Origin: Paratinospora sagittata
Lineage: Eukaryota; Streptophyta; Magnoliopsida; Ranunculales; Menispermaceae
Length of the DNA: 64,000 nucleotides
Direction of reading: 5' to 3'
Assembly: GCA_035771175.1 (NCBI GenBank)
Contig: CM069603.1
Span: 24,590,286 to 24,654,285, forward strand
In this document: piece by piece, positions 44,444 to 55,264 of the stretch
Position numbering within the stretch: the stretch's first letter is position 1
How the letters are laid out: every line of letters starts with the position of its first letter
Program-made: the position numbers and the translations under genes
Notes under the pieces: model-generated
The model's input: only the letters and a program-made list of their open reading frames with translations
Told to the model about the DNA's origin: nothing
The model's database searches: none

Positions 44444-45568
44444 ATGATAAGACAAAACGCAAGAAATGCTTATCTTTTGGGTGAAGGGAACTCCACCAAC
44501 CGGCCACTATTCAAGGGAGATAGCTACTCGCACTGGAAAACCAAAATTGGATTCTATCTTAAAGCCCAAGACTTAGAAATGTGGGATGTTGTGACAAACG
44601 AATGTTCAACACCTACAAAGTTCGTTGATGGTATTAATGTCCCTAAGGAGTTAGACGAATGGAGTTCCAAGGAAAAGAAGAGAGAGTTGTTAAATAACCA
44701 AGCTATAAACATTTTATTTTGCAGTTTATCTGTTGAAGAGTTCAATAGGGTTTGCACGTGTGAAACAGCTAAGAAAATCTAGGAAAAGTTAGAGGTCACC
44801 TATGAAGGAACTTTGCAAGTTAAAAAGGCAAAGCTCCAAATGCTAGTTGAAAAATATGAGACCTATAAGATGGAGGAAACTAATTCTATAACCGAGGTTA
44901 TTGCTTGGTTTACAACAAACATCAATGAGATGAAGAACCTAGGAAGAAGCTATGACCAAAAAGAAATTGTTAGAAAGTTTCTAAGGGGTCTACCTAGAGC
45001 TTGGGAACCCAAGGCCACGGCCATTGAAGAAGCCAAAAATCTGGCTAAATATACCTTTGATGAACTGTGTGGTTCATTAATGGTTCATGAAATGAAGATA
45101 AAAGACAATATGTGCCCAGTCAAGGTTGAAGAAAAAGAAAAAAAATCTATTGCCCTTAATGTTGAAACTGATTCTAAAGATGATTCAGACTCAGAAGATG
45201 ACATAGTTATGTTATCTAGGAAATTCAACAGGTTAGTTAGGAGAAAGGGTAAGAGTAGCTTTTACTCAAAATTCCACAAAGGAAAAAAGCCCGAGTCAAA
45301 ACCTGTAGAGTTAATTTGTTACGGTTGTAACAAATCAAGTCATGTAAAGAGTGAATGTCCCACTAGATATAAGAAGAACACAAGTTCAAAAAGAAAGGAT
45401 AAGAAAGTTCTCAAAGCCACGTGGGATGATTCAAGTTCAAGTGAGGATGAACCAGATTTAGATCACACGGCTACATTGTGCTCAATGGAAATCACAAAGG
45501 TAAAATCTGAACCTGTTGATGAACTTAATGCTTTTAATATTCATGTGCATGATCTTAAGACAGCTTAA
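44444..45568 (+). pseudogene. SIRE-type gag, one in-frame stop
   Basis: Starts MIRQNARNAYLLGEGNSTNR at 44444, with RPLFKGDSYSHWKTKIGFYL. The first part ends at a TAG (44780) where Trp is expected, and the same frame resumes EKLEVTYEGTLQVKKAKL. It then continues to 45568 through FLRGLPRAWEPKATAIEEA and the knuckle CYGCNKSSHVKSEC (about 45320-45361, with Gly replaced by Ser). An acidic serine stretch (DDSSSSEDEPD) follows. This is the better preserved of the two gag copies. Confidence 0.88.
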
Positions 45569-45653
45569 CAAATAAATTAAGAAAAATGAAAAGCTCAAGT
45601 ATAGTCTTAAAGAAGTTCTTGAGGAAATAAAGTTTCAACAAGAACTTGATGGT

Positions 45654-46055
45654 TTGTCCCTAAATCATGAACAGCTTAAGAAGGCTGTTGAGAAATTGAG
45701 AAAGGAAAATGAAATACTTAGTAAGGAAAAAAGAAGACCTGAACTGCACTGTAATCAACTTTACAAATTGCAAAAGTTATTTGACATGATGTTAAGATCA
45801 CAAAGATGTGCATTTGACAAAGCTGGCTTAGGTTATACACATGGGTCAAAACAAAAGGAATATAGCACCTTACTGACCAAAAGACCGAAATGCCACAAGT
45901 GTTATAGGGAAGGTCATACCATGCTTAGATGCACTATCTTAAACAGAAAGAAAAAGAAATATGCATGGATTGAGAATTTTGTCCTTATTGATGCTAACAT
46001 GCATGGACCCAAAACAGCACGGGTACCAAAGTCAAAAGTATTTTATGTTTTGTAG
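45654..46055 (+). pseudogene. Gag C-terminal part: coiled coil and second zinc knuckle
   Basis: Opens with LNHEQLKKAVEKLRKENEIL, heptad-like and charged. The second knuckle is CHKCYREGHTMLRC (about 45892-45933), followed by WIENFVLIDANMHGPK and VPKSKVF. It is out of frame with 44444-45568 after a disruption around 45570-45650. Two knuckles with this tail are characteristic of SIRE/Maximus-type gag. Confidence 0.82.
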
Positions 46056-46078
46056 ATGAGCAAAACTGAAGATATATA

Positions 46079-47219
46079 GTATCTAGACAGTGGCTGCTCA
46101 ACGCATATGACTAGGGATAAATCCAAATTTTTGAGCCTTGAAAAGAAGAAATGAGGAAAAGTCACCTTCAGAGACGACAACAAACGTGATATTGAAGGCA
46201 TTGGAATCATTGGTGATGATTTTCTATCCATATCTGATATACTTTATCTCAAAGGGCTGAAGCATAATTTCTTGAGCATAAGTCAATTGTGTGACAAGGG
46301 TTATGACATTTCATTTAAAGCAAATAGGTGCATTTTCAAGCATGTAGATAAAATTGTTGCATTCATGGCATCTAGACTTAAAAATGTGTATTGCACAAAT
46401 CTTAATGACATGAAGAAACAAAATGTAACATGTTTAAGTGTTATTTCTTGTGATGATGCATGGCTTTGGCATAAGAGACTTGCTCATGTTAATATGGATA
46501 ACATATCTAGAATTGTAAAACATGATCTTGCTAAGGGTATTCCAAAGGGAATCTACTCAAAAGACAAGGTATGTGAACCATGTCGACTTTGTAAGCATAC
46601 CCGATCATCGTTTAAGAGCAAGAGGCATCAATCTACCTCTAGAATTCTCGAACTGATTCACATGGATCTTTTCGAACCAACAAAAACCCAAAGCTTAGGT
46701 GGTGAATTTTATGTATTTGTTATTGTTGATGACTTTACTAGATTTACTTGGGTATTTCTATTAGCTCATAAATCTGATGTATGCGAACTATTTATCAAAA
46801 TCTGTAAAAGAGTTGAAAATGAAAAAGGTCATAAAATCAACATAATTAAAAGTGATAAAGGAGGTGAATTTGTTAATAAAAATCTTGAAGAATTCTACAA
46901 TAATCAAGGTTACACTCACCATCTCTCAGCCCCTAGGACACCACAACAAAATGGTGTAATTGAGAGGAAACATAGAATTTTGCAAACAATGTGTAGAACA
47001 ATGCTTAATGAGTATAACACTGCAAACCATTTTTGGGGAGAGGCTATTAACACAGCCTGTTATGTAATGAACAAAATTCTAATTAGGAAAGACTTGAATA
47101 AAACTCCATATGAACTATGGAAAGGTAGAGCACCCAACATCAATTACTTTCGAGTATTTAGATGTAAGTGTTTTATCCTAAATGATAAAGACAACTTAGA
47201 ACCTAATGAATATTTTTAG
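46079..47219 (+). pseudogene. Copia protease and integrase
   Basis: The protease motif YLDSGCSTHMTRDKSKFLSL (46079-46138) keeps its catalytic Asp, unlike the copy at 15242, but a stop follows at about 46151. From 46272 one frame runs to 47219: LWHKRLAHVNMDNI, CEPCRLCKHTRSSFKSKRHQ, HMDLFEPTKTQSLGG, FVIVDDFTRFTWVFL, SDKGGEFVNKN, TPQQNGVIERKHRILQTMCR, TPYELWKGRAPNIN. All three integrase catalytic acids (D, D, E) and the HHCC zinc residues are present. The frame ends at a stop after EPNEYF (47219). Confidence 0.88.
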
Positions 47220-48358
47220 GATATTCTTCTCATAGTAGAGCCTATAGAGTTTTCAATAGATTTAATCAAACTGTAGAAAAATCAATTCATGTAAATTTTG
47301 ATGAAAGTGAAAGTAAGAAAAGTCTTGAGGATGAATTTAACCAATTAAACTTTGATGATGATGAACCCAAGACAACTAAGATCATAGATCTTGAGACTGA
47401 AATACCTTTAGAAACATCTAAAAACTCTAGACTGCTTCAAGGTCTATCCAAATATCAAATATTAGGAGATCTTCAAAGATGCACAAAAAGATGAAAATTG
47501 GATTCTTGCTATGTAAGAAGAGCTATGACACTTTTCTCGGCTTGCAAATTAAGCAAATGCCAAAAGGCACCTTCATAAGCCAATCAAAGTATGCTAAGGA
47601 AATGGTTAAAAAGTTTCAAATGAGTAATTTAAAATCAATTGATACTCCCTGTAACTCTGCAATTAAATTAGATAAGGATGAAAAACGGAACTGATTGATT
47701 TTAAACTTTGTAGAAGTATGATTAGAAGTCTATTATACCTAACAACAAGTAGACCTGACATTATGTTAAGTTTCTGTCTTTGTGCAAGATTTCAATCATA
47801 ACTTAAAGACTCTCACTTAAAATGTGTCAAACGAATATTTAGATACATCAATGACACAACAAACTTAGGAATTTGACATTTCAAAGGTACACCATTTGAT
47901 CTGAAAAGCTATGTAGACTCTGACTATGCCAATAGTCTAAATGATAGGAAAAATAGCTTTGGATTCTGTCACTTTCTTGGAAATTCTTTAATTTCTTGGT
48001 TTTGCAAGAAGCAACACTCAGTGGCACTATTCACAAATGAAGCAGAATATGTTGCAGCTGGAAGTTGTTGTTCTCAGGTCTTGTACATGAAACAACAACT
48101 TCAGGATTATCAAATATTTGTTAAATGTGCTAAAATTTTGTGTGACAATACAAGTGCTATTAACATATCCAAAAATCTTGTATTGCACTCCTGAACTGAA
48201 CATATTCAAATAAGACATCACTTCTTGCACAATCATGTGCAAAATGGAGAAGTTATATTGTCTCACATTGGCACAAAAAAACAACTGGCTGATATATTTA
48301 CTAAAGTTTTACCCAAAGAAAAATTTGTTCACATACGAAGAGAGCTTGGCATATTCTT
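47220..48358 (+). pseudogene. RT with large internal deletion, fused to a decayed RNase H domain
   Basis: After the acidic linker, WILAM marks the start of RT (about 47500), but within 40 bases the sequence jumps to LGLQIKQMPKGTFISQSKYA (47540 on), the RT/RNase H junction. The whole palm domain with YVDD is missing. The ends match 16750-16785 and 17390-17410 in the sister element and share ACTTT at the join, so about 0.63 kb was lost. The RNase H part then has several stops and substitutions (AEAEYVAAGSCCSQ, CDNTSAINISKN still readable). Confidence 0.85.
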
Positions 48359-48359
48359 T

Positions 48360-48758
48360 TTTTGAAAGGAAAAGAGGGGGAATACCCAGCAAGAACAACT
48401 AGCACACTACATCTCGAACTCTCCTAGGCCAAGTAACCCCAGTTGCATCTTCCCTCAAAATATTGAATAACCCACGGGGAGGGAAAGACAGAATACACAC
48501 TCCCCGATTGAACTTCAAAGCCTCAGTAGCCAAATAGTCTACTGCTCTATTACCTTCTCTATAAATATGCTCAACTTGAACTATCCAATCTCTCTGAAGG
48601 AGTCTTCTACACTCATTTACCAAGTTGGAAAGGCTAAGCTGCGGCATACTGTTGCCTTTTAACCAACCAGCCACCATAGCCGAATCTGTTTCGAAAACTA
48701 TATAACGATGGCCCTCATCCCAAGCAAGACGTAGGCCATGAACAGCAGCCCATAATTC
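48360..48758 (-). mobile_element. 5'-truncated LINE fragment encoding an RNase H-like domain
   Basis: It is flanked by a 17-bp direct repeat AGCTTGGCATATTCTTT (48343-48359 and 48759-48775) that is single in the sister SIRE element. A short T run at the left corresponds to a poly(A) tail on the minus strand. The minus-strand frame contains AELWAAVHGLRLAWDEGH, FETDSAMVAGWLKG, LVNECRRLLQRDWIVQVEHI and REGNRAVDYLATEA: the plant RVT_3-type RNase H fold with its Glu, Asp and final Asp. Such domains sit at the C-terminus of plant L1-like LINEs. The frame begins in copia sequence by chance. Confidence 0.85.
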
Positions 48759-48775
48759 AGCTTGGCATATTCTTT

Positions 48776-49071
48776 GAAACTGGTCTGTGATATTTTGATG
48801 CCTACCTCTATCAAGGGGGAGAAATACTTCATAATACTTTAATATTTTTGATGTTTTCAAAAGGGGGAGAAGTAATATCATTGAAGCATCACAAACTCAG
48901 TGGGACTTTTAGTATATTCCTTGGTGCTAAACTCATATCATATGAAACAAGGAGCATTAGTAATGTGTTTGCATAACATTATCACTGCATTGCATGCATA
49001 TTCATATTCATTATTTTAGTTTGCTTCAAAGCCTATGGTAATGTGTTTGAAATCTTCAAAAAGGGAGAGAT
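48776..49071 (+). other. 3' noncoding region and polypurine tract of the nested SIRE-like element
   Basis: This resumes the SIRE sequence after the LINE fragment. It has purine tracts AAGGGGGAGAAA (about 48816) and AAAAGGGGGAGAAG (about 48858), then AAAAAGGGAGAGA (49058-49070) immediately before the 3' LTR. Confidence 0.78.
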
Positions 49072-49477
49072 TGTTGAACTAATTATCTTCATGTCCCTTA
49101 CAAGAGTATGTCCCTTATGTGAAAGATATTTTGATGATTACAAACCACATTCTGTTTATAATAATATTGTATACATGGCACATCTAATCCTACATGAAAG
49201 TTTTGAGGAATCAATGATACATGGTGAACGTGTTGTCAAGATCCATCTGAAGACCATGATCACTTGAAGAATATATATATCGTAATATGATTAGATTGCG
49301 TTTAGGTTGTAGAATCTTTATTATCATATGATTCAGAAATAAGCATGATTGGATGTTTTAGTCGAGTTGATTTTCGATCATTTACATTGAATTTTCTATG
49401 TTTATTTTGATCCAAAAATACCAAGATAATCGCATTTATCAAGTTTTAAATGAAAAATCAAAACTATTTTTAAGTGT

Positions 49478-50115
49478 CTATCAGGACGCTAATACTTCTT
49501 TCATGATGCTAATGTCCTAACAGCGCCCTCCTAGACTTGGTAAGTCAAGATGATGATAAATCATTAAGACGCTAATAATGTTCAAGGTTGAAATGTACTT
49601 ATTCATTGTGACGTTTACTTCAATAGTAGCGGCCTCATTTAAGTCAACCTATGAACTTGTCAGGACACTGATTCAGTATGAGCTCGCTGATTGTTTTTCT
49701 AGTTTAAATGATTTAATCTTTAAGGACACTGACAGTTATAAGTTGAAAAACGTTCAGGACGCTACTTGAACAAAAATGCCCTTACTTAAGAACCAACTTA
49801 GTAACTCTCAGAACGCTGATCGCTCTTCAGTGTACTTATTGTTTTTACGAATTAAAAACATCAGGACGCTTACTCGTTAGTAGCGCCCTTATGGATTTAA
49901 ATATTATAAAACAAAGCAGGATGCTAATTGTGGATTAGCGCCCTCATGAATTTTAGTCATTTTAATCGCCAATTAAGTAAGGACGCTTATGATTAAGTAG
50001 CGCCCTCACTTCACAGTTCAGCAGGACGTTTATGGTTCATGAGCACCCTCAAAGGAAAAAAATGGCAAAGTTGACATTATGCGTTAGGACGCTGATTAAC
50101 CAATCAGGACGCTAA
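49478..50115 (+). repeat. U3 hairpin array of the 3' LTR
   Basis: Counterpart of 42780-43405 with the same order of units, plus one extra arm near the start (CAGGACGCTAATACTTCTTTCATGATGCTAATG). Confidence 0.8.
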
Positions 50116-50888
50116 TTCAACACTATCACTGTTCTGACACTTACACTTTTTTAGATTACTTTTTCAAAATTGTGCAAAACTTTTTTGAACCTTTTGAATC
50201 TTTTCAAAATGTTCTGATACTTTATTAGAACATTCATTTTTCATGAAAGATCATAAAATCCAGGTGTTGTCGTCGTAATTGCACAGAGCTAAATCGATTT
50301 GTTTCAGGAAAGAATGTGTTCGTTGTTTTTTAAATAATTTTGTGTGCCAAAATTACCAAGCCCATTGCGCCACTGTTATATGTTGCCTTAGAGTAGATCA
50401 AACAACATCAATCTATCTAATACAAAAACTAAAAATCATTCAAAACGTTTAACAGATTTCACTTGTGCAAAAACTTTTGAAAGTTAGTCTTCTACTCACT
50501 ATTTTAAGCTCGCAATCTTTTGAAATACATTAAGTCTTATGGATTAGTTGATCTTCATCTATATCTTTTCAAAAACCCATTATAGAAGAAGAAAGCTTTT
50601 TGAATCAGTTTTCAGCTGAACTTCATCATACATAATTTGCTGAATCTATGGTAACAGAAGGTTCAATCCAAAGTTTTGTAAGTATCACTTTAATTCTAAG
50701 TAAAAGGAATCATATCTCATCTTGTATTTAAATATTAGTGACTGGGTTGTCATTGGGTTAGAGCAAGTGTTGCTCAAAGTTGTAACGGTCATTCTCACAC
50801 CCAGAAGTTGAGAAAAGGTTCTTCTTACACCTAGAAGTTGAGAAAAGGTTCTTCTCACACCCGTAAGTTGAGAAAGCATAACGGTTCT

Positions 50889-51400
50889 GTTGGCCCAGAT
50901 ATGTCCAAGAGAGGGGTGAATTGTACATTTAGCAAATTTTAACCTTTCTTTTAAAAATAAGAAATATTGAAAGCAGATTAAATAGAGTATTGCAAATAAA
51001 CACAATAAAAGTAAAAGAGACAATACAAACAGGATTTATAGTGGTTCAGCCTCGCCTACATCAACTACCTAACGTCCTCAGTTAGTATTTGTCCAAACTC
51101 CACTAGGATCTTCTTATTTTGGTTCTTCTAACACCCGTAAGTTGAGAAAGTGTACCGGTTTGGTCTTCACCCGTAAGATCCTTAGTGGAGTTTGGACAAA
51201 TCCTAACTAAGGAGGTTAGGTAGTGGATGTAGGCAGGGCCAAACCACTATAAATCCTATTTGTAGTGTCGTTTTTGCTGTCATTGTGTTTTTATGATATA
51301 TTCTATTTAATCTACTTCCAATATTTCATACATTCAAAAGAAAGGTTAAAATCTGTTAAGTGTCCAGTTCACCCCCCTTTCACACACATCTGAGCCAATA
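50889..51400. repeat. Inverted repeat made of the LTR 3' end
   Basis: The left arm 50889-51116 (starting TGTTGGCCCAGATATGTCC) is the reverse complement of the LTR terminal part, matching the right arm at about 51175-51400 (ending ACATCTGAGCCAATA). Arms are about 225 bp with a spacer of about 60 bp. See findings. Confidence 0.82.
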
Positions 51401-51787
51401 ATAACTTGATATCAAAATCAAATTCTCAAGTAGGTGGCATTCTAGGATGATCATCTAAAAAAGCTATGGAAAAATTGTGAACCACTAGTAATTCACTCTC
51501 CTGAATTCCTTGGGAAAGTTCGTTCTAGTCCCTAAAGATAGGTTCCTTGAAACTTACATCACCTTTGAGTTGCGTTTTCAGGGCTGCAACTACCAATTTG
51601 GGAAAATAATGGTTTGAACCTTGTATTTTAAGAATAGTTTGGTTTGGAAGGGTCACATATACCCATTTCTTCAGGCAATCAATTTGAGCGTTTAACTGGG
51701 TTAACTAATCCATTCATAAAAGTCTTCAATGTTCAAAACTAAAGGGTTCACTATGAAAGGTTCATCACTCATTGTAAGTTAACATTT
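51401..51787 (-). pseudogene. Chromovirus protease-RT connecting region, decayed
   Basis: Joins the SIRE-like insertion to the protease pseudogene. The minus-strand reading has many stops and no conserved block except a faint approach to RT (IILECHLLENLI). Confidence 0.5.
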
Positions 51788-51973
51788 TTAGCATAACTGT
51801 GTAATTTCTACCCTTGCCCCTACTGGTGTGGTTACCATCATTTTAGGATACAAAGGTTCAACCTCTAACCCTAGTTGTTGTACTATGGTAGAAGTTATGA
51901 ATGAATGGGTGGATCCAATGTCAAATAATGCCCAGACTTTGGTGTTGAATAAAGAAAATATACCTTCAACCAC
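51788..51973 (-). pseudogene. Ty3 aspartic protease fragment
   Basis: VWALFDIGSTHSFITSTIVQ carries the active-site motif as D-I-G-S instead of D-T/S-G-S. It is followed by LGLEVEPLYPKMMVTTPVGA, as in chromovirus proteases. The frame then ends at 51788. Confidence 0.8.
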
Positions 51974-52097
51974 AATCGCGTCATGCTGCTCCCGTACTGT
52001 GGTAGCAAATGTTTGGCCTTGTGGCTGTGGATTGGTTTGATTAGGCTGCCAAGGTACAACATATTGATTTGTTGGAGTTGTTGGCTGAGGTTAAATA

Positions 52098-53288
52098 CAT
52101 TTTTTTAGCGATGTGGCCTACTCGTCCACATTGGAAACACATTCTTACTTCCTGCCGCTAACCAGGGTTTGGTTTTGGTCCCTAGTTTCCTTTAGGGATA
52201 CCATTTCCTGGAATGTATCTTTATCCTTTCTTGAAACTTCTCTGGTTCACCTAGCTTTGCTGCATTTGGTTTTGATTTCCTTGATTTTACCCTTGTGGCT
52301 TTGGCTTGACTTCTGCCACAACTTGACTTCCCATCTGCTCATTCCACTGATATTTTCTCAAATTCCCAAATTCTTGAAAAACTGATGATTTTTTCCCTTT
52401 ATTCTTTCTCTACTCCTGTTGTTGCGTCTTTTGCTCGAACTACATGGCCCGATTTGCAACTTCTTTGTAATTTTCTACTTCTAAAATTGACAATGTTTGC
52501 CTTAACTCAGGCCTGAGTCCATTATAGAATTTTTCAGCTTTATCTCTTTCATTTGCTACTGTAGAAAGAGAAAACACTGACAATTTCATATACTTTGTAG
52601 AATATTCTTGTACCGACATTTGACCTTGGTAATGCTTGGAAAATTCCAACTGCTTCTGCCTTTCTATGGCCTTAGAAAAATATTCCTCAATGAACACGAC
52701 TTCAAATTCAAGCCACGTCATTTTTGTCACATCTAACGTTGGATCTTCCTTAATCATTTTGCACCAACTGTGCGCTATCCCAACTAGTTGATACGCAGCA
52801 AGTGGAATTCTTCTCTCATTCAGTGCTACCATTGCTTGAAAGGCGTTTTGAGTTTCATCTAGCCACTTTTATGCAGCGTCCACATCCGGTTTTCCTTTGA
52901 AGGTCAACGGTTGCAATCTTTTAAACGTTGCTATTTGTTTTGCCTGGTAGTCTTCTTCAACTCTTCTTGTATTTGCTTGGAATAGTTAGGATGCAGCTCG
53001 CCGACCTTGGACTTCCTCTATTCTAGCGTCCACATAATCCATGAAACAATGGAAAAAAATTTCCATTTTAGTCAGTAGTTGTTCCGATGACCTATTACCC
53101 ATCACTAGTGGTGGTGGATTTTCTGCGGTTGCTCCACCTGCTGTGTTTGTGTCCTCCGTTAACATTTCCAGATTCAATGTTGGCTCTAGTTGGGATGGTC
53201 CAACTTCCCCCGGTAGCTCACTCCTCAAGGTTTGGAATGAGTTGTTGTTGACTTGACTTCTCGTTTGTACCAGCATATTGTGGTACAA
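52098..53288 (-). pseudogene. Ty3 gag, frameshifted
   Basis: The N-terminal frame (53288-52986) starts MYHNMLVQTRSQVNNNSFQT with a Pro/Gly-rich region. The capsid frame (52832-52440) has PLAAYQLVGIAHSWCKMIKE, MTWLEFEVVFIEEYFSKAIE, MSVQEYSTKYMKLSVF and FYNGLRPELRQTLSI, the Retrotrans_gag pattern. A zinc knuckle CFQCGRVGHIAKK follows at about 52142-52098; its last Cys is in another frame because of an A-run. Frame breaks lie near 52985-52870 and 52440-52150. Confidence 0.85.
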
Positions 53289-55246
53289 ATAAAAGTTTTC
53301 TTAGTTTCCTATTTAAATATTAGGCTTCCCACCTAGTTTCTAAGTTAAAGGCATAGGGTCTCTCAGTTCCATTCAATGAATATAGGTTTCAAAACAACCT
53401 AACCACACATGATTTATTTTTCAAAACTATATATATATATATACATATATTTGTTGAAAGTTTAGTTTCTAAATTACATAAATTTGTTTTTGTAAAACTA
53501 CGCTATATTCAGTGAATTAGTATCGATATTATGGTCAAGTAGTTTCTAATTTCTCTATGTGAATTTTAGATTTGATGTTCAAGCAACTATCGAAAAAAAT
53601 GGAAATATCCAATGGATAACAATTATCCATAAAATTTGTAAGGATAAAAAGTATCAACTAGCCTTTTTCGTCATTGCCAAACATGGTCATGGGTTGATTT
53701 CTCCTCACTCATCCCATGTACGAGTCATACCCGTGATGTCCCATACCACCTCGAATATGCCCATAAGTAGAACTCGTGATTTGCCACCACCCCATCAAAC
53801 ATAGTCTCATACACAACACAAGGAGAAAATCAAACTTTATACATTAATATATTACAAAAATTACAATGTTAAACCTATACTTGCTCACTTCCTAATGCAA
53901 GCTCTGCCCATGAGTACTCATCGATGTCTGCAAAGTACTGTCAAGACATTATTTCTGGAGTAAGGATTGGTGCTTGGAGATCAACCAATAAAGCAGGTTC
54001 TCTGCAACTAGGTTGATAACTCGGGGGTATGGATATGTCTTGCCTAGTTGCCCATAGATTGTGTAAAGGACGAACATCTTGTCCTAACAGAGTTTTCTTA
54101 TTATCCAAAATATTGTACTTATCTTCAATCAAGTTTTCCAATTCCTTCTTGTTTTCCTATGTTTGACTCCCTAAATTTTGTATCATACCAGTTAAATAAG
54201 ATGTAACTTAACGTGTGTGACACTGGATTCACCTATCACTGTTCTAGATTCTTCTCTTATTTGCCTCAAATCCCCATATCCTTTTTCACTAACATAAGAT
54301 ATATGATGATGGATTTTTAGGTGGTAGTTTGATATTTATATGTTAGATGATTTTCATAATCAATCCTCTATATGGTAAATGTGAGGTTGAGCAATGTCGT
54401 ACTTTCTTCATTTGTTGAAGAATGATATACGGTAAGGATATTTGTTTCCCCGTTGAAAAACCATATAGTATGTATAAAGGGAGGACTCCGGCAGTATTGC
54501 GATGTTCTGCCTTCTAAATAATATTACGATTCAGAATTCGATAAGAGCTTGAAATTTGGGAAAGAGGCCACTAATTGTACTCCTTTTTACCTATACGTGT
54601 CCATATAATGCTCTCATAACTTTTTTTTTGCAGTTCGTTGGGTGATTTAAAAAAATACTCATTCTCCATTGGTTGAAATGTCCAACATTTATCCTAATAT
54701 AACCTCCATTAAAACAATCTCTGTTGATCCCACATATGATGTCATTTCTTTATTTTCTTCCTCAATTCCCTCCAAATTGCAGTAGAAACAACGAATGTAG
54801 TCCTTCTATTGAGGGTATCAGGAGAGCACCACCCCAACCAATTTCATAGAGAAATTTTACCGCTCCATATTTATCTCTAGAATTAACTTTATAAAATTTT
54901 CCTAAATTCAGTTTTTGTGCTTTGGCATTTCTAAAGTAAGGGTTTCTAGTCATGGTATTGATAAAATGAGATTTCCTACCTACTATTGTCATTATTTCAA
55001 AAGGAGCTAATTTATTTAGAATAGGACCTCACTATTATTACTATTCTTTTGATTTACCTTTTCTATATATAGATGAAGAATTCTTTTTTAATTTATTTTT
55101 TCTAACACATTACCGAGCAATGACTGGGTAATGATTACGCTGCCTTTGGCCAGGCTCACTCTCGGCCAAGTTTTTTTTTTTTACTTTCTCAACTAGTTTT
55201 TCTTATCACTTGATTCTTTGTTGTATCGCGAGACCAGAATCTACGA
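53289..55246. other. Long leader of the chromovirus-like element, nothing recognised
   Basis: About 1.96 kb separates primer site and gag, much longer than usual for this group, so an old insertion or an extra segment is likely. A minus-strand frame at 54992-54762 (MTIVGRKSHFINTMTRNPYF) is unrecognised. An (AT)n run lies near 53431-53452. I could not find LTR ends or a domain. Confidence 0.4.
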
Positions 55247-55260
55247 CTCTGATACCATAA
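55247..55260 (-). other. Primer-binding site of the chromovirus-like element
   Basis: On the minus strand, TTATGGTATCAGAG follows the LTR end GGGTGTGACA (55265) after a short A/T spacer; tRNA-Met type. Confidence 0.8.
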
Positions 55261-55264
55261 AAAT

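Larger units (their letters stand above)
42370..51400 (+). mobile_element. SIRE-like element lacking most of reverse transcriptase, inside the chromovirus
   Basis: LTRs begin TGCTGAACC/TGTTGAACT (42370, 49072) and end GGGCCAACA (44390) and GAGCCAATA (51400, one base decayed). Primer site, gag, protease and integrase are in the same order as in 5035-23434 and closely similar, but RT is deleted at about 47530. A LINE fragment sits at 48360-48758, and the 3' LTR contains an inverted copy of its own end. TSD candidates (GCAAT on the left, ATAAC on the right) do not match, so the right end may be rearranged. A relative with intact RT must have mobilised it if the deletion preceded insertion. Confidence 0.88.
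49072..51400 (+). repeat. 3' LTR of the nested SIRE-like element, with inverted U5 duplication
   Basis: 2329 bp against 2021 bp for the 5' LTR. The excess is at 50889-51116, an inverted copy of the LTR's own last part. A hairpin array lies at 49478-50115 and U5 TTCTCA units at 50790-50880 and 51120-51150. Confidence 0.85.

Noticed and set aside
50685..51023. Minus-strand open frame with a hydrophobic start and repeated RRTFSQLLGV-like peptide
   Set aside because: The repeats are the U5 TTCTCA hairpin units read backwards, and the hydrophobic part is the inverted LTR end; the same peptide pattern appears in other LTRs (6243-6428). Not a gene.
51391..51405. TSD for the nested SIRE element
   Set aside because: GCAAT on the left and ATAAC on the right do not match in any reasonable register; the right terminus is mutated or rearranged, so no TSD is claimed.
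53041..53256. Plus-strand frame opposite the chromovirus gag N-terminus
   Set aside because: Shadow of the gag frame; no independent motif.
54762..54992. 76-codon minus-strand frame in the chromovirus leader
   Set aside because: No recognisable motif, no conserved neighbour and close to chance length for AT-rich DNA; noted only within the leader entry.
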